A DNA stretch of 25,385 bases, taken from NCBI GenBank assembly GCA_964017145.1, contig CAXHKQ010000205.1, positions 1-25,385 of the forward strand. Reading direction: 5' to 3'. Positions 9,611 through 21,600 of this stretch are shown piece after piece. The position numbers were made by a program, and so were the translations under genes. Position 1 is the stretch's first letter, and the number at the start of each line of letters is the position of its first letter. The notes under the pieces were generated by a model. The model worked only from the letters and a program-made list of their open reading frames with translations, was not told where the DNA came from and ran no database searches. Source of the stretch: Agrocybe praecox. Its lineage: Eukaryota > Basidiomycota > Agaricomycetes > Agaricales > Agrocybaceae.

Positions 9611-12600
9611 GAAATGCGCGCCTCAATCGAGCGAGATCGACACTCGCTCGCCCAGTGGGCAGAGCGTGTGAACGAATTGGATCCCTTGGCCGATGTTCCT
9701 GTACCATCGTTCGGCACCACCACCTACGCGCAGGTTTTGTCCGGTCGCTCGAGTCCGACGTCGCAAGTACAGACCGAACTGCGTGTTCGAGCTGCTCCGC
9801 CGTTGCCGACGGTTGTGGCGCCAGATGCACTGAAAGAGAAAATAGTGGTCAGAATTGAGCAACCGGTTCCTCAAGTCAACAACGAACCGAAACCGGAGTC
9901 GGTGGCGCGAGTCAATCAGCGCACCGAACGTTCGGAACGTCAACGAAAACGTACCGATCGACCGCGCCGCATCGCGGCAGAACGTCGGAACAGCACTGAG
10001 AAGTTGGAAGCCTCGACTAGTACAATCGACGTTGCGCCGTCGATAAGAGTTCTTGAACCGCAGACGGCTGTTGAAGCAGTTGGAGCCAAGACAACAACAA
10101 CAACAACAACAACAACACCGAAGACGGTCGAGCGTGTGTCCCGCACGTTGATGCCAGATGAATCCGCATCGTCGCACATTCGATCGAAGTCACCAATTTG
10201 GATACCCGGCGGTGCGACCTATGCTGAGATTGTTCGTGGTTTGGAAGCTCAGCGAATGTTGAAACAGCAACAAGAGCTGCAACAACAACAACAACAACAG
10301 CAACAGCAGCAGCATCAACAACAGCCGAAGCAACCGCAACCGCAGACGATTGAACAGCACGTTGAAACTACTGCAGCCGGTCCCATTATAGAGTCAACCG
10401 TTGATGTCGTTACGGAGGTTATCCATGAAACCAACGTGAACGATATTGTTTCCAACGAACCATTGCCAACGCCTGAACTGGAACTGCCCGCTGCACAATT
10501 GGAGCTCGCTTCATCTGAGCATCTTGAACATCCGGTCAACGAACGACTGCAACCCCAACCACCCGAGCAGCTAGATCTGCCACCCAAGCTTTGCGAGTCC
10601 GAGTCCGATCATCCGGTGGAGGAGCCAGAATGGCTTCAACAATCGGCACAGAATGTTATTTTTGCTACTGAATCGAATACTGTTGCCAGTGTGCCTGTAC
10701 CTGAAGTTCATTCTTACCAGGCACCAGCGAACACGGTTCAATACGTTTACTCCGAGCCCATTCAACAGCAACAGCACGACAGTGCGGTTTTCGATTCGCA
10801 AACTCAGTACTTGAATGAGCAGCTGTTGATCCAGCAGCAGGGATTGTATTTGTACCAACAGCAACAACAACAGCTTCAGCAGCAACCGCATTATAATCAA
10901 CCAATCGTGCAAACTGAGTTCCAAACGCCTTGGTACGAATGTGTCGCTCATCAGCAATCGAACAACGTTTTCGTTTCCAACGCTGGATATGCGACAAACG
11001 ATTCGATTATACGTGAACAACAGCTTCGCGAGCAGATGCAACAGCAACTAGCACAGCAGCACTACCAAAGAGAACAGGAGGAACAAGCCAGATTATATGA
11101 GGAAAACCAGCAACGCTTGCGCGAGCAACAGATTGCAGCCCTACAGCAGCATTACATCGAAGAACAAGCGATCATCGTTGTTGGTGTTCCGGAATCTTCT
11201 GAACTTTATGCATCTGAAGTTAGCGCCAAGCAGCCGGTTGAATTCATCGAGGAAACGGTTGACTTCCAATTTGGAACAGTTGACTACTTGCAGGAGTTGC
11301 GAGAGCTAGAAGAAATAGCACTAACGCAACAAAAGCAACAACAACAACATCTAGATATCGCCCAATCCCACATTGCAAACTCCAGCATTTTGACTCCAGT
11401 CGTTCAAGATCTAATTACTGAACATCTTGAGGATCCATCCATCCAACCCGAATCAGAGTCTGCCGATTTGAACAAATCTATAATCCCGTCTATTCAACCC
11501 GAATTAGAGTCTGCTGGTCCCAAGCTATCGATAAACCCAGCAGAATCGACATGCATTCCACCTCAATCAACGGAAAACGAAATCGAAACCGAAACAACGA
11601 TTGTTCCTGAACCGACAATTGTGACCAGCGACAACAGCAATTTCTCGTGGGCACAGATCCTTTCGACCGGTCTTCAACAAAAACCTTTCCAGCCATCCAA
11701 CCCGATCTCGACAACAAAAACGACCAATCAACGCAAGTCTCCGTCGACAGACGCCAATCCGCTCAGTCGAACGGACGACGGCTCCGATCCGACGCGTTTC
11801 TGCCGCTCCCGTCCTGAATGGGACCGGCACAACAAACCGCGCGACAGCCGACTCACGATCGCCCTAGCCTCCGAACAACTGAACCAGAAATCTAGTCGAA
11901 AGCAGACGATGTCCGGTAGAAACAAGTACAAGTCCGCCGATCAGGCTGACGATGAACCGCAGCGCACGCATTTAGTTCAGGTTGCTGCACCCGTACTGGC
12001 ACCGCCAGCAGAGGAGAGAACTGTTGATGCGAAGCCAGTGCAGACAATGAAGCAAGTAGAAAAGTCTGCGGTTATAATGAAGTCTAAAGTCAAAACGACA
12101 AAACCGACATCGAATGCGCCTGTGAAAAAGTCAACGAACGACAAACAGTCAACAAATGCACCGGGCGATTTGAAAGAACCGACCACTAAGGATAAGTTAC
12201 CTAATACGGCTATTGCTACCTCAGAGACATCTTCTGATAATCATTTGCAATCTCAGCAGAACTCGGAAGATCATAGTATTAGGAAGTCAGAGATGGTTCC
12301 AGAGAAGACACCAAAGACAACGAACAAGGTCGCAGGCGTTGATGATAGGAAGTGTTCGAAGCAATCCAAACCAACTGTCGAATCTGATAAGGTTGCGTCA
12401 AAGTCAGATGAGTTATCAGTATCAAGCACGATTAATCTCGAAGAATTGAATATCGTCAATGTTGATGGTATTGTCGTCGGAAACGGCATCAAACAGAAGA
12501 AGTCGAAGAAATCGAAGAAAAATACAGTTGTCGCTCAATCGAATTTAACTGAGAGTGAACAACATTTGTCTGAAGCCAATATTGAAATCAATAAGACTTC

Positions 12601-15600
12601 TTCGTCGCTGGATATTGCTTCTAACATAAAGTCCAATGAAACGTTATCAAACAACGAAGTTGTGTCTGAATCTATTCCAATTCTTGCAGAATCCAAAAAT
12701 GAAAGTCATGTTGCTAGTTCAATTGCTGACAAAACAAGTTCTATTGTAGTAGTTGAACAAACAAAGTCCGAGAAGAAGAAATCCAAGAAGAATAAAATCC
12801 CTAATCGCGAGCGTATAGTCATCGAATCGCGCGAATCTGATTCTCCAACCATCGAATCAGTCCCTATGCACAGCGTGTCTAATACGACATACACTAACAA
12901 CACCACTAACACGTACACCACACAGGCTGTTTTCACACAGGATATTTCCGAGAACCAAATCAACGAAATTTTGCCCCAAGCGATTGATTTTGTTTTACCT
13001 TCGTCCTCAGATATATCCGAAGTAAATGTGAAAGTTACAATTTTGGATGAATACGAGGAAGTAGAAGACACCGATGATTCCGCTCTGCATTCGTGTCTAA
13101 ATCGAAAGCTTTCTATTGACCATGAACCCAAAACGGTTTCTTTCGCACCCGATGAGGAACTGGAACAAGTTTTCCAAATCGAGTCGCGCGACGACGAGAC
13201 ACCAACTTCGACACCTACAATTGAACAAACCAGCTCTTTCGATTCCTCGACGAGCATTTCGGTCAATCGTCAGGCGACCATAACCACAACCCGAACGGTT
13301 ACTACCAAAACGCATTCACTCACAGCTTCGGCCGATCCGGTGGCTACGTTAAGAGCCGTATCCGTCGAAGAGCAACCGCTTGTCGGTGAAATTCACACAC
13401 AAACCGTATGTTTGCCATTGCCACGAAAACGTACTCACAAAGTGGTAATGATTACGCACGAGGAATTACATCGTAAACCTGTTGTGCAGATGCGCATGGA
13501 ATTCCCTGATGTGAAGGTGGACATTGTTCGTACTGAAATTCTGGTAGAACCGTCAGTAAGGGAAGTAGTCCGAGCGGATGTCAAAGATCGCTTAGTTGAA
13601 GTGACTGAAATTGTCGAGGTAGATACAATTAGCACAACTGAACCTGTAATTTCAACTATTGAAGATGTCGTTCAAAAGTCAGATGAAGTTTCTACTGAGG
13701 ATACTTTGGTCGAGACTGAAGCATCTCCTGTCGTTGCTGAAGCACATGCTGTTCAGAAACCCGCTTATGCTGGTCTACCGATCGATAGCTCTAGTGACGC
13801 ATGGTTAGATGTTCTTGACGACGAGCCTATGGTGTTCTCAGATGATGAGGATGTTGTTGAAGTCGAAAGTCGTGAATCGGTTACTACGAGTTTGACATCT
13901 ACGACCTCTACAGTGACCGTTACCGAGACCAACGTAACTACAACTTCTTCGTCTGTCTCTGACATTGATGCCACGGAAACTCAAGAACAAACATCTATGG
14001 TTTCATCCATTGAAGATGTCGTTCAAAAGCCAGATGAAGTTCCTACTGAGGATACTTCTCCTGTCGTTGCTGAAGCACCTGCTGTTCAGAAACCAGCGTA
14101 TGCTGGTCTTCCGATCGATAGCTCTAGTGACGCATGGTTGGATGTTCTTGACGACGAGCCTATAGTGTTCTCAGATGATGAGGATGTTGTTGAAGTCGAA
14201 AGTCGTGAATCAGTAACTACGAGTTTGACATCTACGACCTCTACAGTAACTGTTACCGAGACCAGCGTTACCACAACTGATTCGTCGAGCACTGACATTA
14301 TTGCCACGGAAACTCAAGAACAAACATCTTTGGTTTCACCCATTGAAGATGTCGTTCAAAAGCCAGATGAAGTTCCTACTGAGGATACTTCGGTTGATAT
14401 TCAAGCATCTCCTGTCGTTGCTGAAGCTGTTGTTGAAGTCGAAAGTCGTGAATCAGTTACTACGAGTTTGACATCTACGACCTCTACAGTAACTGTTACC
14501 GAGACCAACGTAACTACAACTTCTTCGTCTGTCTCTGACATTAATGCCACGGAAACTCAAGAACAAACATCTGTGGTTTCATCCATTGAAGATGTCGTTC
14601 AAAATCCAGATGAAGTTCCTACTGAGGATACTTCTCCTGTCGTTGCTGAAGCACCTGCTGTTCAGAAACCAGCGTATGCTGGTCTTCCGATCGATAGCTC
14701 TAGTGACGCATGGTTGGATGTTCTTGACGACGAGCCTATGGTGTTCTCAGATGATGAGGATGTTGTTGAAGTCGAAAGTCGTGAATCAGTAACTACGAGT
14801 TTAACATCTACGACCTCTACAGTAACTGTTACCGAGACCAGCGTTACCACAACTGATTCGTCGAGCACTGACATTATTGCCACGGAAACTCAAGAACAAA
14901 CATCTGTGGTTTCACCCATTGAAGATGTCGTTCAAAAGCCAGATGAAGTTCCTACTGAGGATACTTCGGTTGATACTCAAGCCTCTCCTGTCGTTGCTGA
15001 AGCACCTGCTGTTCAGAAACCAGCGTATGCTGGTCTTCCGATCGATAGCTCTAGTGACGCATGGCTGGATGTTCTTGACGACGAGCCTATGGTGTTCTCA
15101 GATGATGAAGATGTTGTTGAAGTCGAAAGTCGTGAATCAGTTACTACGAGTTTGACATCTACGACCTCTACAGTAACTGTTACCGAGACCAACGTAACTA
15201 CAACTTCTTCGTCTGTCTCTGATATTAATGCCATGGAAACTCAAGAACAAACATCTGTGGTTTCATCCATTGAAGATGTCGTTCAAAAGCCAGATGAAGT
15301 TCCTACTGAGGATACTTTGGCCGAGACTGAAGCATCTCCTGTCGTTGCTGAAGCACCTGCTGTTCAGAAACCCGCTTATGCTGGTCTCCCGATCGATAGC
15401 TCTAGCGACGCATGGTTAGATGTTCTTGACGACGAGCCAATGGTGTTCTCAGATGATGAGGATGTTGTTGAAGTCGAAAGTCGTGAATCAGTTACTACGA
15501 GTTTGACATCTACGACCTCTACAGTAACTGTTACCGAGACCAGCGTTACCACAACTGATTCGTCGAGCACTGACATTATTGTCACGGAAACTCAAGAACA

Positions 15601-18600
15601 AACATCTGTGGTTTCACCCGTTGAAGATGTCGTTCAAAAGACTGAAGAAGTTTCTACTGAGGATACTTTGGTTGAGACTCAAGCATCTCCTGACGTTGCT
15701 GAAGCACCTGTTGTTCAGAAACCAGCGTATGCTGGTCTTCCCATCGATAGCTCTAGTGATGCATGGTTGGATGTTCTTGACGACGAGCCTATGGTGTTCT
15801 CAGATGATGAGGATGTTGTTGAAGTCGAAAGTCGTGAATCAGTTACTACGAGTTTGACATCTACGACCTCTACAGTAACTGTTACCAACGTAACTACAAC
15901 TTCATCGTCTGTCTCTGACATTTATGCCACGGAAACTCAAGAACAAACATCTGCGGTTTCATCCATTGAAGATGTCGTTCAAAAGCCAGATGAAGTTCCT
16001 ACTGAGGATACTTTGGTTGAGACTCAAGCATCTCCTGTCGTTGCTGAAGCACCTGTTGTTCAGAAACCAGCGTATGCTGGTCTTCCCATCGATAGCTCTA
16101 GTGATGCATGGTTGGATGTTCTTGACGACGAGCCTATGGTGTTCTCAGATGATGAGGATGTTGTTGAAGTCGAAAGTCGTGAATCAGTTACTACGAGTTT
16201 GACATCTACGACCTCTTCAGTAACTGTTACCGCAACCAGCGTTACCACAACTGATTCGTCGAGCACTGACATTATTGCCACGGAAACTCAAGAACAAACA
16301 TCTGTGGTTTCACCCGTTGAAGATGTCCATCAAAAGCCAGAAGAAGTTTCTACTGAGTATACTTTGGTCGAGACTCAAGCATCTCCGGTCGTTGCTGATG
16401 CTCGTGAACCCGATATCATCGACACGCCATCGGATACGATCACTTTGGCTCCGTTCGATGATGCTATTGTTGAAAATGATGAGATCTCTATTCCATCATC
16501 AGAATTAGTTACGAAAAAAGTTAAACAATCGAAACCAAATAGAGTGAAGGAACCCAAACAAGTGAAATCCGAAGTTATATCAGAAACACCCGCAAATGTG
16601 TTCGAAGCACGGCAAATTCAACTAGACGTGTCTAATTTGAATGGAAAAACATTCAGTGAAGTATTGAAAGAACAAAAGTTACTTGCTCAAAAGTTAGAAA
16701 TCCAGCGAAACATTCAGCTGGAACCTCAGCCAATTGTTGATAGTAACATTGTAGAAAACACGGTTGAAACGATGATTCAATCCGTTGAAACTCAAGATCA
16801 GCATACTACTGAGAATGAGTCTGAAATATTGGTTCACAGAGAACAAGATGTACTTCCGAAATTACCTGCAGATAGCATTGATTCAGTCCTTCCAGAACAC
16901 ACGAAGTCTAACAACAAAAAACCGAAAAGAAAACCACATAAAGATCAAGTGGTTTCTGTTGTTAAGTCTGAACCAGAGTTCATCAACGATTTGATTGTTC
17001 CTGCACCAGATTTCGATCTCACAGAAACGGCAACCATTACATGGAGTTCAATTGTTCTTAGCAAGCCACATGTGGCAGACGAACATGTAACTGATGTTTT
17101 GAAGGTTATTTCTGAAACAGACATCACAGTTACTGAGGTCGAAACCGAAGAAACAAATAAGTATTCATTGGATGTTGAAAACATGCGGGCTGTGAATGAA
17201 GACCTCACAAAAATCAGCCAGAGTTTCCTAGATTCTGAACGTAACATCGCGATGCCTGTGAAAAAACTACACAAAATCAAGAAATCGCGCAGGACAGTCC
17301 AAATGCCATCAATCGAATCTGAATCTCATCCCGAGTTTGTCAACGAATTATTGGTTTCTGTACCAGTTATCGATCGTCCTGAAGATTCCGCTATTTCTTG
17401 GAGTTCGATTGTTCTTAGTAAGCCTGTTGTGGCTGAAGTAACAATTACATCCGATGAGACCTCAATCCAAGAAGCAGTTTCCGTGGAAAACATTCTTACA
17501 GATGAAACAGATATAAACTCTTCTACTGTTACTCAACCTATTGCATCTAATTTAGCGACGCAGGAACGAGTAGTAATAGTTGACAATCATACTTCCATCC
17601 AATCAGAACGTCGAAGCGCTATGCCAGAGAAAAAACATCAGAAAATCAAGAAATCTCGCAAAATTGATCATATTCCGCAGACTGTTTCTAAACCAGACTT
17701 CATTAATGATTTAATGATTTCTGAACCGGTTGCAGAGCTTTCGGATCAGACAGTGGCTGAGGTTCCGGTTTCTTGGAGTTCGATTGTTATCAGTAAACCT
17801 GTCGAGAATCAAGAACAAATCGATGATGTTGCCACAACGGTCTCAGAGTCTGATGGTAAGGCACGAGAGATTACACAGTTGACTGGAACACTGAGAACTG
17901 AACCTGTCCAATCGGATATTGATGCTGAATTGAATGTTCAATCCCAAAAACTAGAAGTGATAGCTGACAGCCATGATTTCATACAATCAGAACGTCAAAA
18001 CGCACTGCCAGTGAAGAAACATCCTAAAATCAAGAAACCTCGCAAAATGCATCAGAATCCTAATGTGGAAACTTTGCCCAAAACCGAATTTATCAATGAT
18101 CTACTGTTCACTGAACCGGTTGCCGAGCGTTTGGACGAGGCTACGGCTGAGGTTTCTGTTTCTTGGAGTTCTATTGTTATCAGTAAACCTGTTGAGGTCC
18201 AAGAACAAATCGGAGACGCAGTTACCGTCGTCCCAGAATCTGATAGTGCTACAAGAATTACTGGAATCGTGCTTGTTGAATGTGTCAATGATGATGATGA
18301 GCAATGTAACATTCAAACAGAGCTAGAATCGCCGCAATCGCAAGTAGTGATGGCTGACAGTCATGATTTCATTCAATCAGAACGTCAAAACGCACTGCCA
18401 GAGAAGAAACATCCTAAAAGCAAGAAACCTCGCAAAATTCAACAAAATCATATTCTGCCGACTGTTTCTAAACCAGACTTCATCAATGATTTACTGCTTT
18501 CCGAACCGATTGCCGAGCAATCGAACGAGACTGAGGCTTCTGTTTCATGGAGTTCGATTGTTCTCAGTAAACCTGTTGAGGTCCAAGAACCAATAGCCGA

Positions 18601-21600
18601 CGTTGTCACCGTCGTTCCAGAGTCTGATGATACGGAACAGACAATTACTCTGTCCACTGGGACTATGGAAACCGTGCAGGTTGAAACTGTCATTGGAGAT
18701 GAATTCGATGTCCAAACACAACTGGAAATTCCTATTTCAAATGAAGTTTCTGTCAGTACCGAACGTAACCTACCCAAGAAGAAACATAACAAGGATAAAA
18801 AATTGCGAGATAACCAAATTTCAGCACCTCAGCCCAAACCAGATTTTGTTAACGATTTGCTAGCACCGATTGACGATAGCCCAGTTGAAAATACCGTCTC
18901 CTGGAGCTCGATTCTTCTTAGTCAACCGGCCGAACCGGCGATCGACATTACGGAAACAAAGGATGCCGAAGTAGTTTCGATGACTGATACAACAACAGCT
19001 ATTACTAGTGTTCCGGTTGAGATAGTGAAACACATATCTGTTCAAGTTAAATCGGAAAACCAAGTTCAAAAGTCAGACAACATCGATTTCCTTCAATCCG
19101 AACGTAGGCACGCTCTTCCAGAGAAAAGAATCACCAAATCGAAAAAACCACTTAAGGAAAAGATTATTTCAGTTTCAGAACCTAAACCGAAACCGGAATT
19201 TATCAACGATTTGCTCGAATCTGTGCCTATTATCGATCGTCCGAATGATTCTACCATTTCTTGGAGCTCGATAGTTCTTAGTAAACAGTCTGTAGCTGAA
19301 GCAGTTTCTACACATGAGATTACGGAAACGGATGATACAGTTGCTATGTTTGTAGATAAACATCAAACATCAAATGTGAATTCCGAAAGCTCTGTACCAA
19401 TCTCTTCGCACAGCACAACGAAGCCAAAAACAAAGAAAACACATAAGAATCGGACAGTGGTTACTATTGCCGAACCAACAGAAAAACACGAATTTATCAA
19501 TGATCTAATTGTGTCGGAATCAGCATCATCCGAATCTAATGCGACGAATGTTTCTTGGAGTTCAATTGTACTTGGCAATACAGTTGTCGAATCGGAATCG
19601 AGAAATGTTTCGAAAGTCCCAGTTCAACAAACGTCGACATTTGTAGTTGATGATCAAATATCTACAGTTGAATGTGACGGAAATGACTCCGATAAGCAAC
19701 GAAAAATTGAAGTAAGACTATCGAAGAAACAAAAGAAGTCGAAGAAACCAAAAAATCAATTAAACATAGTATCCGATTTGTCTGAGAAGTCTGAGCAGAG
19801 CGAGGTGGAACAAAACGATCCCAGTCCATTAATCCCTGGAGCCCAACAACTAACTGATTTTGTCAAAATAACCAATGCATCGCACATCCTAACAACTGAT
19901 GATACGAATTTCACAAGCGGAACATCGACCGACAGTCGTGTAACCACTACCACCACTACCTCGAAAACTGAACTATCAGTAACACATTCAAGCATCGAAA
20001 GTGAATTAGTCTCCACGGAATATCCAACTGTTGTTGAACCCACTGAGTGCAAAGTCGAAGGAAACCTGTATGTGGCTCCTGTCGTTGCTGAAGCACCTGT
20101 TGTTCAGAAACCTGCGTTTGCTGGTCTTCCGATCGATAGCTCTAACGGCGCATGGTTGGATGTTCTTGACGACGAGCCTATGGTGTTCTCAGATGATGAG
20201 GAGGTTGTTGAAGTCGAAAGTCGTGAATCAGTTACTTCGAGTTCCACATCTACCACCACTACAGTAACTGTTACCGAGACCAGCGCTACCACAACTGATT
20301 CGTCGAGCACTGACATTATTGCCACGGAAACTCAAGAACAAACATCTGTGGTTACATCCGTTGAAGATGTCGTTGAAAAGCCCGATGAAGTTCCTACTGA
20401 GGATACTTTGGTTGAGACTCAAGCATCTCCTGCCGTTGCTGAAGCACCTGTTGTTCAGAAACCTGCGTATGCTGGTCTTCCGATCGATAGCTCTAGCGAC
20501 GCATGGTTGGATGTTCTTGACGACGAGCCTATGGTGTTCTCAGATGATGATGAGGTTGTTGAAGTCGAAAGTCGTGAATCAGTTACTTCGAGTTCCACAT
20601 CTACCACCAATACAGTGACTGTTACCGAGACCAGCGTTACCACAACTGATTCGTCGAGCACTGACATTATTGCCACGGAAACTCAAGAACAAACATCTCT
20701 GGTGTCACCCGTTGAAGATGTCGTTAAAAAGCCCGATGAAGTTCCTACTGAAGATACTTTGGTTGAGACTCAAGCATCTCCTGTCGTTGCTGAAGCACCT
20801 GTTGTTCAGAAACCAGCATATGCTGGTCTTCCCATCGATAGCTCTAGTGACGCATGGTTGGATGTTCTTGACGACGAGCCTATGGTGTTCTCAGATGATG
20901 AGGAGGTTGTTGAAGTCGAAAGTCGTGAATCAGTTACTTCGAGTTCCACATCTACCACCACTACAGTAACTGTTACCGAGACCAGCGTTACCTTAACTGA
21001 TTCGTCGAGCACTGACATTATTGCCACGGAAACTCAAGAACAAACATCTGTGGTTACATCCGTTGAACATGTCGTTGAAAAGCCCGATGAAGTTCCTACT
21101 GAGGATACTTTGGTTGAGACTCAAGCATCTCCTGCCGTTGCTGAAGCACCTGTTGTTCAGAAACCAGCATATGCTGGTCTTCCCATCGATAGCTCTAGTG
21201 ACGCATGGTTGGATGTTCTTGACGACGAGCCTATGGTGTTCTCAGATGATGAGGATGTTGTTGAAGTCGAAAGTCGTGAATCAGTTACTACGAGTTTGAC
21301 ATCTACGACCTCTTCAGTAACTGTTACAGAAACCATCGTCACCACAACTGATTCTTCGAGCACTGACATTATTGCCACGGAAACTCAAGAACAGAAGTCT
21401 GTAGTTTCACTCGTTGAAGATGTCGTTCAAAAGCCTGTAGTTTCTATTGAGGATACTTCGGCCGAGACTAAATCAACTCCTGTCGTTGCTGAAGCACCTG
21501 TTGTTCAGGAACCAACGTATCCAGTGTTGAGCGAAGTTATCAGCACAAACAGTTCTGAACCTGTCGCCATTTCTACTGAACAAGATACTACAGTCATCGA

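Noticed and set aside
13388..13420. LC8-binding motif (HTQTV, and TETQEQ in each repeat)
   Set aside because: HTQTV is only a partial match to the usual K-x-T-Q-T context, and TETQEQ lacks the last core Thr. Too weak to list as a finding.
13765..21378. Regular open frames on the minus strand and in the other + frame across the 117-aa arrays
   Set aside because: They recur only because the period (351 bp) is a multiple of three and the unit happens to lack stops in those frames. They break outside the arrays and have no independent start or context.
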